From assembly GCA_023457495.1 (NCBI GenBank), contig JAEWLQ010000058.1, forward strand, positions 1 to 9,176: a DNA stretch of 9,176 nucleotides, read 5' to 3'. Every line of letters begins with the position of its first letter. The stretch's first letter is position 1. The DNA is from Pseudomonadota bacterium. GTDB taxonomy: Bacteria > Pseudomonadota > Gammaproteobacteria > Steroidobacterales > Steroidobacteraceae. Below, piece by piece: positions 1-5,611 of this stretch. The position numbers and the translations under genes were made by a program. Under the pieces are notes generated by a model, which had not been told where the DNA came from, ran no database searches, and worked only from the letters and a program-made list of their open reading frames with translations.

Positions 1-13
1 GACCGGGCCTTTT
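1..13 (+). terminator. Possible right arm of a terminator cut by the window edge
   Basis: The first nine bases, GACCGGGCC, are followed directly by TTTT. This looks like the 3' arm and T-run of an intrinsic terminator whose left arm would lie outside the window. Read on the minus strand it is AAAA followed by a GC-rich arm, so it could equally be half of a bidirectional terminator ending the tRNA transcript. Only half of the structure is visible, so the call is tentative. Confidence 0.25.
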
Positions 14-23
14 CACTTCAATT

Positions 24-100
24 TGGCGCGCCCGGAGAGATTCGAACTCCCGACCACCTGGTTCGAAGCCAGGTGCTCTATCCAGCTGAGCTACGGGCGC
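24..100 (-). tRNA. tRNA-Arg (anticodon UCG)
   Basis: Read on the minus strand, this 77-base segment folds into a full cloverleaf. The seven-base acceptor stem GCGCCCG pairs with CGGGCGC, followed by discriminator G and an encoded CCA (24-26). The D arm is GCTC...GAGC with the usual AGCTGGATA loop. The anticodon stem CCTGG/CCAGG encloses the loop CTTCGAA, giving anticodon UCG at plus-strand 64-66, which reads the arginine codon CGA. The T arm has the standard GTTCGAATC loop. All conserved positions look intact, so this is a functional gene. The 3' end of a tRNA can serve as an integration site, but no integrase or duplicated tRNA end is visible here. Confidence 0.97.
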
Positions 101-109
101 GTGGAGCGA

Positions 110-115
110 ATTCTA
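110..115 (-). promoter_or_regulatory. Possible -10 element for the tRNA-Arg gene
   Basis: On the minus strand, TAGAAT (five of six matches to TATAAT) lies nine bases upstream of the mature tRNA 5' end. No good -35 box is found 16-18 bases further upstream, where the sequence is GC-rich, and the implied 5' leader would be very short. This is a weak suggestion only. Confidence 0.2.
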
Positions 116-390
116 ACCGGGCGACGCTGGAACGGGGCCCCGTTTCCGAAAATCGCGGTTTCCGCCGCGCGCGGCCGCCCCCGGATCCCACCTCTGATGT
201 TCTGCTGGTTCTCGGTCAGCCCGAACGAGTAGAGCACATTGCGGCGCAGGTGTCGGAGGCGGAGGCGGAGCGTGGCCTGTATTTGTCACCGTGAGCTCGT
301 CGAGACCGGTCTTCCGCGCGGGCGGCATCACATGTTTCGGTTATTGGATCGGGAGCAACTCGTTCGTCAGCCCGTGCGCAAAAAATTTTC

Positions 391-404
391 ATCGCACGTG
401 TGAT
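391..404. promoter_or_regulatory. Near-palindrome with CACGTG core, possible operator
   Basis: ATCGCACGTGTGAT is symmetric at 12 of 14 positions around a perfect CACGTG centre (395-400). It directly follows an A/T run and lies about 100 bases upstream of the TlpA-like gene. It could be a regulator binding site, but no matching regulator gene is present and no second copy was noticed in the window. Confidence 0.25.
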
Positions 405-418
405 AGAACCTCGCGTGG

Positions 419-433
419 CGTCACGCCGTGACG
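419..433. promoter_or_regulatory. Perfect inverted repeat CGTCAC-N3-GTGACG, possible operator
   Basis: Six-base arms CGTCAC (419-424) and GTGACG (428-433) are separated by GCC. The site lies 70 bases upstream of the TlpA-like start codon, a plausible position for a dimeric repressor or activator site. In RNA the loop would be only three bases, so a DNA-binding site is more likely than a hairpin. The regulator is unknown. Confidence 0.3.
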
Positions 434-488
434 GTACGCGAGCCCCTAGGCATGGATGCAAAGGGATTGCGACCGCCACTCTTCCTGG

Positions 489-494
489 AAGGAG
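489..494 (+). promoter_or_regulatory. Ribosome binding site deciding the 504 start
   Basis: AAGGAG with a nine-base spacer to ATG 504. It lies inside the extended reading frame that would begin at ATG 456, which argues for the shorter protein. Confidence 0.75.
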
Positions 495-503
495 ATCCTG
501 AAC

Positions 504-1337
504 ATGCCGAGCCTCGGCGCGGTGCCGATGTCATTCGTGCTGCTGATTGCTTCGGTCGCACTCGCGGGGATCGTCGGATGGATCGTTGCACGCATGTCCG
601 GCAAACCGGCGCCGCGGCTGTTCGCGACGTTGTTAGACATGCTGCTGATTGGCCTGGTCGCGGCGCGCCTCGCCTTCGTGCTGCGGTATGCGTCGCTGTA
701 TCTGAGTGATCCGTGGTCGATCTTGCGACCCGGCGATGGCGGTTACGAGATCTGGGCGGGTGTCATTGCGGGACTCCTGTTTGGCGCCTGGCGTGTCAGT
801 CGCAACGAGACTCTCAAAGTTCCGCTCGCCTCGGGCGCATTCGCAGGCCTTGCGGCCTGGGCAATTCTCGCGAACTCGATGACACAGCTGGAACGCGCCG
901 AGATCCGTCTTCCCGACACCCGGCTTGCGACAGTCGACGGTCAGGAGATCCAGCTCTCCGCATTCTCGGGCCGTCCCAGTGTCATCAACCTCTGGGCCAC
1001 GTGGTGTCCGCCCTGCCGACGTGAAATGCCGGTGCTCGCCGAAGCACAGCGAACGAATGCCGGCGTCGAATTCGTCTTCGTCAACCAGGGTGAGGCAGCG
1101 GACGTCATCGAGAACTATCTACGGAAGGAGGCGATCCAACTGCGCAACGTCGTCGTGGATCCCGCCTCGTCCGTTTCGCAGTCAACGGGCGCGAGGGGAC
1201 TGCCCACGACCTTGTTTTTCGACGGCAGCGGCCGCCTGACCGGCACACACATGGGCGAGCTCACCCGAGCGAGCCTGGCACACAAGTTGAAACAGATCGG
1301 GAACGGATCGCGGTCTGCCAAGGAGATCCATCGATGA
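504..1337 (+). CDS. Lgt-like membrane domain fused to TlpA-type thioredoxin
   Basis: The 277-residue protein has two parts. Residues 1-125 hold about four membrane segments (roughly 9-29, 38-60, 82-96, 106-124). They contain a stretch resembling part of prolipoprotein diacylglyceryl transferase (VAARLAFVLRYASLYLSDP, then DGGYEIWAG). The Lgt catalytic histidine motif (HGG in the family) is replaced by IWAG and most of Lgt is missing, so transferase activity is unlikely. Residues 133-265 form a TlpA/ResA-like thioredoxin domain with WCPPC at 167-171 and the cis-proline at P234. Basic residues fall in the two predicted cytoplasmic loops, which places the thioredoxin domain in the periplasm, where it probably acts as a thiol-disulfide reductase. 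I chose ATG 504 because AAGGAG (489-494) lies nine bases upstream; the in-frame ATG at 456 lies before this site. The stop overlaps the next start as ATGA. Confidence 0.88.
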   Translation: MPSLGAVPMSFVLLIASVALAGIVGWIVARMSGKPAPRLFATLLDMLLIGLVAARLAFVLRYASLYLSDPWSILRPGDGGYEIWAGVIAGLLFGAWRVSRNETLKVPLASGAFAGLAAWAILANSMTQLERAEIRLPDTRLATVDGQEIQLSAFSGRPSVINLWATWCPPCRREMPVLAEAQRTNAGVEFVFVNQGEAADVIENYLRKEAIQLRNVVVDPASSVSQSTGARGLPTTLFFDGSGRLTGTHMGELTRASLAHKLKQIGNGSRSAKEIHR

Positions 1338-2119
1338 AGATTCGCGCTGACTTGATTGCATCGCTCGCGCTCATGCTGGGCGCCACTGCGATCACAGGAG
1401 CCGCGGAGCCTGCTGCTCCGGCGCGTACGGCCAAACCTTCGGTCCTCACCGAACTCCAGAAGCAGGGCCTGGAGATCCTGGGTGAGTTCGATGCCCCCGG
1501 CGGACTGCGTGGATTCGCGGGAGCGGCGGGACAGCAGCCCGGCGCCGTGTATCTCACGCCCGACGGCAAACATGCGGTGGTCGGCACGCTGCTCGATGCC
1601 AAGGGTAACGACGTCAGCGCGCCGGTCCTTCAACGCATGGTCGTCGAGCCGCTGTCGAAGCGAACGTGGTCGCAACTCGAGAAGTCGGCCTGGGTGGCGG
1701 ACGGCCGAGCCGACGCTCCCCGGATCGTTTACGCATTCATGGACCCCAACTGCCCCTACTGCCACCGCTTCTGGAAAGCGGCTCGACGCTGGGTGGACAC
1801 CGGAAAAGTCCAGTTGCGGCACATCCTCGTCGGCGTCATTCGCGAAGACAGCGCGCACAAGGCCGCGGTGATCCTGAGCGCGGCGTCTCCGTCCGAGGCA
1901 TTCACCTTGAACGAGCAGCGCCAGGCGCAGGGCGGTATCGCGGCACTCGCCGTCATCCCCGAGGCCTTGCGTGCACGGCTCGATGCGAACGAGCGCCTGA
2001 TGATGGATCTTGGAGTTCATGGAACACCCGGCGTCGCGTACCGGGACGAAGCCGGCCTCGTTCAGGTTGTATCCGGGCCCCCGCCCGAGGACATGAACAA
2101 GATTCTGGGGCCACCCTGA
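1334..2119 (+). CDS. dsbG: Thiol:disulfide interchange protein, DsbG type
   Basis: This 261-residue protein has a Sec-type signal peptide (basic start, hydrophobic core about 7-20, likely cleavage near residue 24). The DsbC/DsbG layout follows: an N-terminal dimerisation-like region (about 35-105), a linker, then a thioredoxin-fold domain with CPYC at 140-143 preceded by the strand IVYAFMDPN. The cis-proline is in GTPG (P232), where DsbG has TP. DsbG proteins are periplasmic and protect or reduce single oxidised cysteines (sulfenic acids) or isomerise disulfides. Length and CPYC fit DsbG well. The gene starts inside the stop of the TlpA-like gene (ATGA), with AAGGAG (1320-1325) eight bases upstream, so translation is probably coupled. 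The upstream thioredoxin may keep it reduced (inference); no dsbD is seen here. Confidence 0.9.
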   Translation: MKIRADLIASLALMLGATAITGAAEPAAPARTAKPSVLTELQKQGLEILGEFDAPGGLRGFAGAAGQQPGAVYLTPDGKHAVVGTLLDAKGNDVSAPVLQRMVVEPLSKRTWSQLEKSAWVADGRADAPRIVYAFMDPNCPYCHRFWKAARRWVDTGKVQLRHILVGVIREDSAHKAAVILSAASPSEAFTLNEQRQAQGGIAALAVIPEALRARLDANERLMMDLGVHGTPGVAYRDEAGLVQVVSGPPPEDMNKILGPP

Positions 2120-2142
2120 CGCGCGGCGTCTACAGCTTCACC

Positions 2143-2565
2143 ATGACTACCTGGATGATCGCCCTGGCGGGCGGAGTGCTGATCGGTCTGGCCGCCACCC
2201 TGTTGTTGTGGCTGAACGGCCGCGTCGCGGGCGTCAGCGGAATTCTCAACGGCGTGATCTTCCCCGCGCCTGCGGACGTGGGTTGGCGAATGGCCTTTCT
2301 ACTCGGCCTGGTTCTCGCCGGGGGCGCGTACATGTTGCTGGTCCCGGGCGCGCCGCTGCCACGTACTGACTTCACGCGCGCAGGATTGTTAGTCGCGGGT
2401 CTGCTCGTCGGTTTCGGCACTCGCATGGGGAACGGCTGCACCAGCGGTCATGGTGTCTGCGGAATCGGCCGCCTCTCCCTGCGCTCCTTCGTCGCGGTGC
2501 TGACGTTCATGGCGACCGCGATCGCCACCACCTTTGTGATTCGTCACGTCTGGAACGTGACATGA
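2143..2565 (+). CDS. YeeE/YedE family membrane protein, first half
   Basis: A 140-residue hydrophobic protein with about four membrane segments. Its signature GFGTRMGNGCTSGHGVCGIG (residues 90-109), followed by RLSLRS, is diagnostic of the YeeE/YedE (DUF395) family and carries C99 and C106. Family members such as TsuA import thiosulfate using conserved membrane cysteines. Half-size pairs like this one are common and are thought to work together as a sulfur-compound transporter. The exact substrate cannot be read from the sequence. The gene lies 23 bases after dsbG and overlaps the second half by four bases (ATGA). No clear Shine-Dalgarno precedes ATG 2143 and no alternative in-frame start lies just upstream, so translation may depend on coupling to dsbG. 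Confidence 0.9.
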   Translation: MTTWMIALAGGVLIGLAATLLLWLNGRVAGVSGILNGVIFPAPADVGWRMAFLLGLVLAGGAYMLLVPGAPLPRTDFTRAGLLVAGLLVGFGTRMGNGCTSGHGVCGIGRLSLRSFVAVLTFMATAIATTFVIRHVWNVT

Positions 2566-2978
2566 AGCGCACCACCCTCGCCGGATTCGCCTCCGGGGCA
2601 CTGTTCGGTATCGGCCTCGCCATGTCGGGCATGACCGATGCGCGGCGCGTTCTCGGCTTCCTCGATCTCTTCGGCGCGTTCGATCCGACCTTGTTGTTCG
2701 TGCTCGGTGGCGCGGTCCTGACTACCCTGCTGCTGTTCCGCCTGGTGCTTCGCAGGGGCAGCCCGGTGCTGGCGGATTCTTTCCACCTGTCCAACCTGCG
2801 TCAGATCGATGGCCGGCTGGTGGGCGGCGCGGCGATCTTCGGCATCGGCTGGGGCATCGCCGGTTATTGTCCGGGACCGGCGCTCGCCGGGTTGGGAATC
2901 GGTTCGATCGAGGCGCTGTGGTTCGTGCCGGCCATGATCGCGGGAATGCTGTTGCATCGGGTCGTGAATCGATCCTGA
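2562..2978 (+). CDS. YeeE/YedE family membrane protein, second half
   Basis: A 138-residue protein with about four hydrophobic segments. It corresponds to the partner half of split YeeE/YedE transporters (DUF6691-type). Visible hallmarks are the N-terminal GFASGALFGIGLAMSGMTD and the C-terminal GIGWGIAGYCPGPALAGLG, with the conserved C103. It starts within the stop codon of the preceding half, so the two are made together and probably form one transporter for thiosulfate or a related sulfur compound (family knowledge plus inference). In many bacteria such pairs sit beside rhodanese or persulfide dioxygenase genes. Here the neighbours are periplasmic thiol-disulfide proteins instead, which suggests a link between sulfur uptake and thiol redox control. 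Confidence 0.9.
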   Translation: MKRTTLAGFASGALFGIGLAMSGMTDARRVLGFLDLFGAFDPTLLFVLGGAVLTTLLLFRLVLRRGSPVLADSFHLSNLRQIDGRLVGGAAIFGIGWGIAGYCPGPALAGLGIGSIEALWFVPAMIAGMLLHRVVNRS

Positions 2979-2990
2979 CGGGGCGGCTCC

Positions 2991-3038
2991 GGAACCCGGG
3001 TTCGATCGTCTGGTCAACGATTAAAACCCGGAGGTTCC
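2991..3038 (+). promoter_or_regulatory. Predicted hairpin enclosing the lepB ribosome binding site
   Basis: GGAACCCGGGTT (2991-3002) can pair with AACCCG (3025-3030) and GGTTCC (3033-3038), giving twelve base pairs interrupted only by a two-base bulge, GA (3031-3032). Inside the loop, ATCGT (3005-3009) and ACGAT (3017-3021) form a further five-pair stem. The GGAGG Shine-Dalgarno of the signal peptidase gene (3030-3034) lies within the 3' strand around the bulge. In the transcript this would hide the ribosome binding site, so it may control translation. The 5' arm also contains the perfect DNA palindrome GAACCCGGGTTC (2992-3003), so a protein-binding role is possible. There is no T-run, so a classic terminator is unlikely. 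Confidence 0.5.
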
Positions 3039-3040
3039 CG

Positions 3041-3745
3041 ATGTCCCCTTCGACAGAAGCCGGAAAGAAGGCGAAACGTTTCTGGCGCGAGTATCGCGGC
3101 ACGCTGTTCTTCCTCTTCACGATGCTCATGTTCCGCTCTGCCTGGGCGGACTGGATGACGGTGCCGACGGGGTCGATGAATCCCACCATCATCGAAGGCG
3201 ACCGCATCCTCGTGGACAAACATGCCTACGGATGGCGCGTGCCCTGGACGCTGGTGCGCCTCACCGACGGCCGCGATCCCGAGCGCGGCGAAATCGTCGT
3301 GTTCGACTCGCCGCTCGATGGAACGTCGACGGTGAAGCGGCTCGTGGGGGTCCCGGGGGACGTGGTCGCGGTCGACGAGCGCGGGCTCATGATCAACGGG
3401 AAATACGCGAACTACTCTTCCGGTGATACGGCGCTCGTCGGCACGCTGCTCGCCTCGGTGCAATCCGGGCAACCCTCGGTTTACCGGGAATCCGGCGTGC
3501 TGCCCGAGCACGACATGCTGCGCATGGCGATCCCGAGCCCGCGGCAGTATTTCGGCCCGGTGCGCGTGCCGGAGGGCATGTACCTCATGCTCGGCGACAA
3601 CCGCGACAACAGCGCGGACTCGCGCTACTTCGGATTCGTGCCGCGAAGGAACATCGTGGGGGTCACGTCGAAGGTCGTGATGTCCTTCGATCCCGAGAAC
3701 TTCTATCTACCGCGCCGCGGTCGCTGGTTCGAGCCGCTCGACTAG
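3041..3745 (+). CDS. lepB: Signal peptidase I (accessory copy likely)
   Basis: A 234-residue inner-membrane serine protease that removes signal peptides from exported proteins. One membrane segment (about 20-36) precedes the catalytic serine in PTGSMNPT (S45). The substrate-pocket strand IIEGDRILVDK (50-60) follows, then the general-base lysine in VKRLVGVPGD (K99) and the box E motif LGDNRDNSADSRYFGFVP (184-201). All catalytic motifs are intact. It is shorter than E. coli LepB (324 residues) and lacks a second N-terminal membrane helix. It is not next to lepA or rnc, the usual context of the housekeeping gene, so it may be an extra copy. GGAGG (3030-3034) sits six bases before ATG 3041, inside a predicted hairpin. 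It follows the YeeE/YedE pair by 62 bases in the same direction. Confidence 0.92.
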   Translation: MSPSTEAGKKAKRFWREYRGTLFFLFTMLMFRSAWADWMTVPTGSMNPTIIEGDRILVDKHAYGWRVPWTLVRLTDGRDPERGEIVVFDSPLDGTSTVKRLVGVPGDVVAVDERGLMINGKYANYSSGDTALVGTLLASVQSGQPSVYRESGVLPEHDMLRMAIPSPRQYFGPVRVPEGMYLMLGDNRDNSADSRYFGFVPRRNIVGVTSKVVMSFDPENFYLPRRGRWFEPLD

Positions 3746-3751
3746 CGGCTC
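3731..3751. terminator. Possible hairpin between convergent genes
   Basis: GAGCCGCT (3731-3738) and AGCGGCTC (3744-3751) form a perfect eight-pair stem with a five-base loop, overlapping the lepB stop codon TAG (3743-3745). No T-run follows on either strand. Its place at the end of two convergent genes (3745 and 3793) suggests a transcript-end structure, possibly used from both sides. The rest of the 47-base gap contains repeated GTGCC/GGCAC arms. Confidence 0.35.
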
Positions 3752-3792
3752 TCCCGGATTTCCCGTGCCAGGCACCGTCGGCCCGGCACCGC

Positions 3793-5514
3793 TCAGTGGG
3801 AGTCGCGGGTGACGGTGGTGCCGCTGCCGCCGACCAGGAAGTCGAGGTCAGCACCCTTGTCGGCCTGCTGGACGTGCTCGACGTACAGCTTGTAGTAGCC
3901 GCGTTTCGGCGGCTCGGGAGCCTTCCACTGCGCGCGGCGCTTCGCCAGCTCCTCGTCGCTCACGTCGAGGTGCAGACGGCGGGCGGCCACGTCGAGTTCG
4001 ATCATGTCGCCGGTCTTCACGAGGGCGAGCGGTCCACCCGCGGCGGCCTCGGGCGCGACGTGCAGCACGACCGTGCCATACGCGGTGCCGCTCATGCGCG
4101 CATCGGAGATGCGCACCATGTCGGTGATGCCCTTGCGCAGCACCTTCGGCGGCAGCGGCATGTTGCCGACCTCCGCCATGCCGGGATAACCCTTCGGACC
4201 GCAGCCCTTGAGCACCATGATGCTGTTCTCGTCGATCGCGAGGTTCTCGTCGTCGATCTTGGCCTTGAGATCCTCGATGGACTCGAACACGACGGCCGGG
4301 CCGCGATGCTTGAGTAGTTTGGGCGTCGCGGCGGACGGCTTGATCACCGCGCCGTCGGGCGCGAGATTGCCGCGCAGGATCGCGATGCCGGCCTTGTCCT
4401 TGAACGGCTGCGCGAACTGCTTGATGACGTCGCGATTCCAGCAGGGCGCATCCGCGATGTTTTCGCCCATGGTCTTGCCGTTCGCGGTCAACGCATTCTT
4501 GTTGAGCACGTGCGCGATCTCGCGCAGCACGGCCGGAAGTCCGCCGGCGTAATAGAAGTCTTCCATCAGGTACTTGCCCGACGGTTGCAGGTCCAGCAGG
4601 CAGGGCAGTTGCGAGCCGAGCTTGTCCCAGTCGTTCAGCTCGAGTTTCACGCCGAGACGGCCCGCGATGGCGAGCAGGTGAACGACGGAGTTGGTCGAAC
4701 CGCCGATCGCGGCGTTCGCCTTGATCGCGTTTTCGAAGGCCTCGCGGGTCAGGATCTTCGAAAGCACGAGATCCTCGCGAACCATTTCGACGATGCGCCG
4801 GCCGGAAAGCTGCGCCAGCCGGTAGCGTTGCGCGTCGACCGCCGGAATCGCGGCGTTGCCGGGCAGCGAAACGCCCAGCGCCTCGACCATGCTCGCCATC
4901 GTCGAGGCGGTGCCCATGGTCATGCAGTGGCCTTTCGACCGATGCATACAGGATTCGGCAGCGGTGAATTCCTCTTTTGACATCTTTCCCGCGCGCACAT
5001 CCTCCGACATCTGCCAGACGCCGGTGCCCGAGCCTATCTGCTTGCCGCGATAGTGACCCGAGAGCATGGGGCCGCCCGAAATGCCGATCGTCGGCAGATC
5101 GCAACTCGCGGCGCCCATCAGCAGCGACGGAGTCGTCTTGTCGCAACCCATGAGCAGCACGACGCCGTCCATCGGATTGCCGCGAATGGACTCTTCGACA
5201 TCCATGCTCGCGAGATTGCGGAACAACATCGCGGTCGGCTTGAGCTGCGTCTCGCCGAGCGACATCACCGGGAATTCCAGCGGAAAACCGCCTGCTTCGT
5301 AGACGCCGCGTTTCACGAACTCGGCGATCTCGCGGAAGTGGCCGTTGCACGGCGTGAGTTCCGACCAGGTGTTGCAGATGCCGATGACGGGCCGGCCGTC
5401 GAACAAATCGTCGGGATAGCCCTGATTCTTGAGCCAGCTGCGATGCAGGAAGCCATCCTTGTCCTGCTTGCCGAACCATTCCTGGCTTCGCAGCCGCTTC
5501 ACTTTCGAATCCAT
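3793..5514 (-). CDS. L-arabinonate dehydratase (IlvD/Edd family)
   Basis: This 573-residue protein is an iron-sulfur sugar-acid dehydratase that would convert L-arabinonate to 2-dehydro-3-deoxy-L-arabinonate in the cytoplasm. The expected [2Fe-2S] cysteine ligands are C56 (TPCNGH), C124 (GCDKTTP) and C197 (GHCMTMGTAST). The active-site lysine is in DKTTP (K126) and the C-terminal active-site serine in RMSGTAYG (S475). Phrases such as WLKNQGYPDDLFDGRPVIG, GPKGYPGMAEVGNM and the C-terminal GADLDFL...DSH closely match the characterised Rhizobium L-arabinonate dehydratase as I recall it, more than IlvD or Caulobacter XylD. I chose the ATG ending at 5514 because AGAGG lies seven bases upstream and homology begins there; an ATG at 5553 would add 13 unrelated residues. 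It is divergent from the sugar dehydrogenase operon. Related sugar acids (D-fuconate, D-galactonate) remain possible substrates. Confidence 0.88.
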   Translation of the reverse strand: MDSKVKRLRSQEWFGKQDKDGFLHRSWLKNQGYPDDLFDGRPVIGICNTWSELTPCNGHFREIAEFVKRGVYEAGGFPLEFPVMSLGETQLKPTAMLFRNLASMDVEESIRGNPMDGVVLLMGCDKTTPSLLMGAASCDLPTIGISGGPMLSGHYRGKQIGSGTGVWQMSEDVRAGKMSKEEFTAAESCMHRSKGHCMTMGTASTMASMVEALGVSLPGNAAIPAVDAQRYRLAQLSGRRIVEMVREDLVLSKILTREAFENAIKANAAIGGSTNSVVHLLAIAGRLGVKLELNDWDKLGSQLPCLLDLQPSGKYLMEDFYYAGGLPAVLREIAHVLNKNALTANGKTMGENIADAPCWNRDVIKQFAQPFKDKAGIAILRGNLAPDGAVIKPSAATPKLLKHRGPAVVFESIEDLKAKIDDENLAIDENSIMVLKGCGPKGYPGMAEVGNMPLPPKVLRKGITDMVRISDARMSGTAYGTVVLHVAPEAAAGGPLALVKTGDMIELDVAARRLHLDVSDEELAKRRAQWKAPEPPKRGYYKLYVEHVQQADKGADLDFLVGGSGTTVTRDSH

Positions 5515-5611
5515 CGTCACGCCTCTGTTTTGCCGACGCGCACCTTCGCACAAGCGCCGGCAGAATATCTATACTTCAGCGATCCTCGTTTACGTCTGCT
5601 CGAGACATTTG
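5515..5611. promoter_or_regulatory. Divergent promoter region of the sugar pathway
   Basis: These 97 bases separate the divergent dehydratase and dehydrogenase genes and must hold promoters for both, unless transcription starts further out. On the plus strand, TATACT (5570-5575) is a good -10 match, with TTCGCA (5545-5550) a weak -35 at a 19-base spacing. On the minus strand the same AT-rich patch offers TATAGA or TATTCT as -10 candidates, without a clear -35. GTCT-N5-AGAC (5594-5606) is a small inverted repeat just before the dehydrogenase start. No regulator gene is visible in the window. Confidence 0.45.

Larger units (their letters stand above)
101..503. other. 403-base intergenic region with no convincing gene
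   Basis: Small open frames here run on both strands, but none has a ribosome binding site plus a recognisable protein, and their composition (runs of Pro, Arg and Ala) is what GC-rich noncoding DNA gives. Visible structure includes the perfect palindromes CGGGGCCCCG (134-143) and AGACCGGTCT (303-312), and a short tandem repeat of CGGAGG, about 2.8 copies (254-270). Two larger inverted repeats at 391-404 and 419-433 are listed separately. An A6T4 run sits at 380-389. I cannot identify a confident sigma-70 promoter, though the promoter of the downstream redox cluster should lie in this stretch. Confidence 0.6.

Noticed and set aside
24..100. tRNA-Arg as the attachment site of an integrated element
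   Set aside because: No integrase gene, no direct repeat of the tRNA 3' end within the window, and the neighbouring genes look like ordinary chromosomal metabolism.
254..270. CGGAGG tandem repeat as a minisatellite or CRISPR-like array
   Set aside because: Only about 2.8 copies of a six-base unit with no spacers; too short to mean more than local composition.
113..331. 72-codon minus-strand open frame in the first intergenic region
   Set aside because: Proline runs and lack of a ribosome site or motif; probably noncoding GC-rich DNA.
399..414. CRP-type site beginning TGTGA upstream of the redox cluster
   Set aside because: The second half-site TCACA is absent at the required spacing.
456..503. 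Longer N-terminus for the TlpA-like protein starting at ATG 456
   Set aside because: The good AAGGAG site lies inside this extension, and the added 16 residues are polar and do not fit the membrane-protein start.
1115..2020. 301-codon minus-strand open frame across the TlpA-like and dsbG genes
   Set aside because: Antisense shadow of two well-supported genes; no recognisable domain and no ribosome site.
3848..5551. 567-codon open frame on the minus strand overlapping the dehydratase
   Set aside because: It is in a shifted frame of the dehydratase gene. The protein is Arg/Ala-rich without motifs, as expected from high-GC third positions, while the overlapping frame has all IlvD/Edd motifs.
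5515..5553. 13-residue N-terminal extension of the dehydratase
   Set aside because: Family similarity starts right after ATG 5514, which has its own ribosome site.
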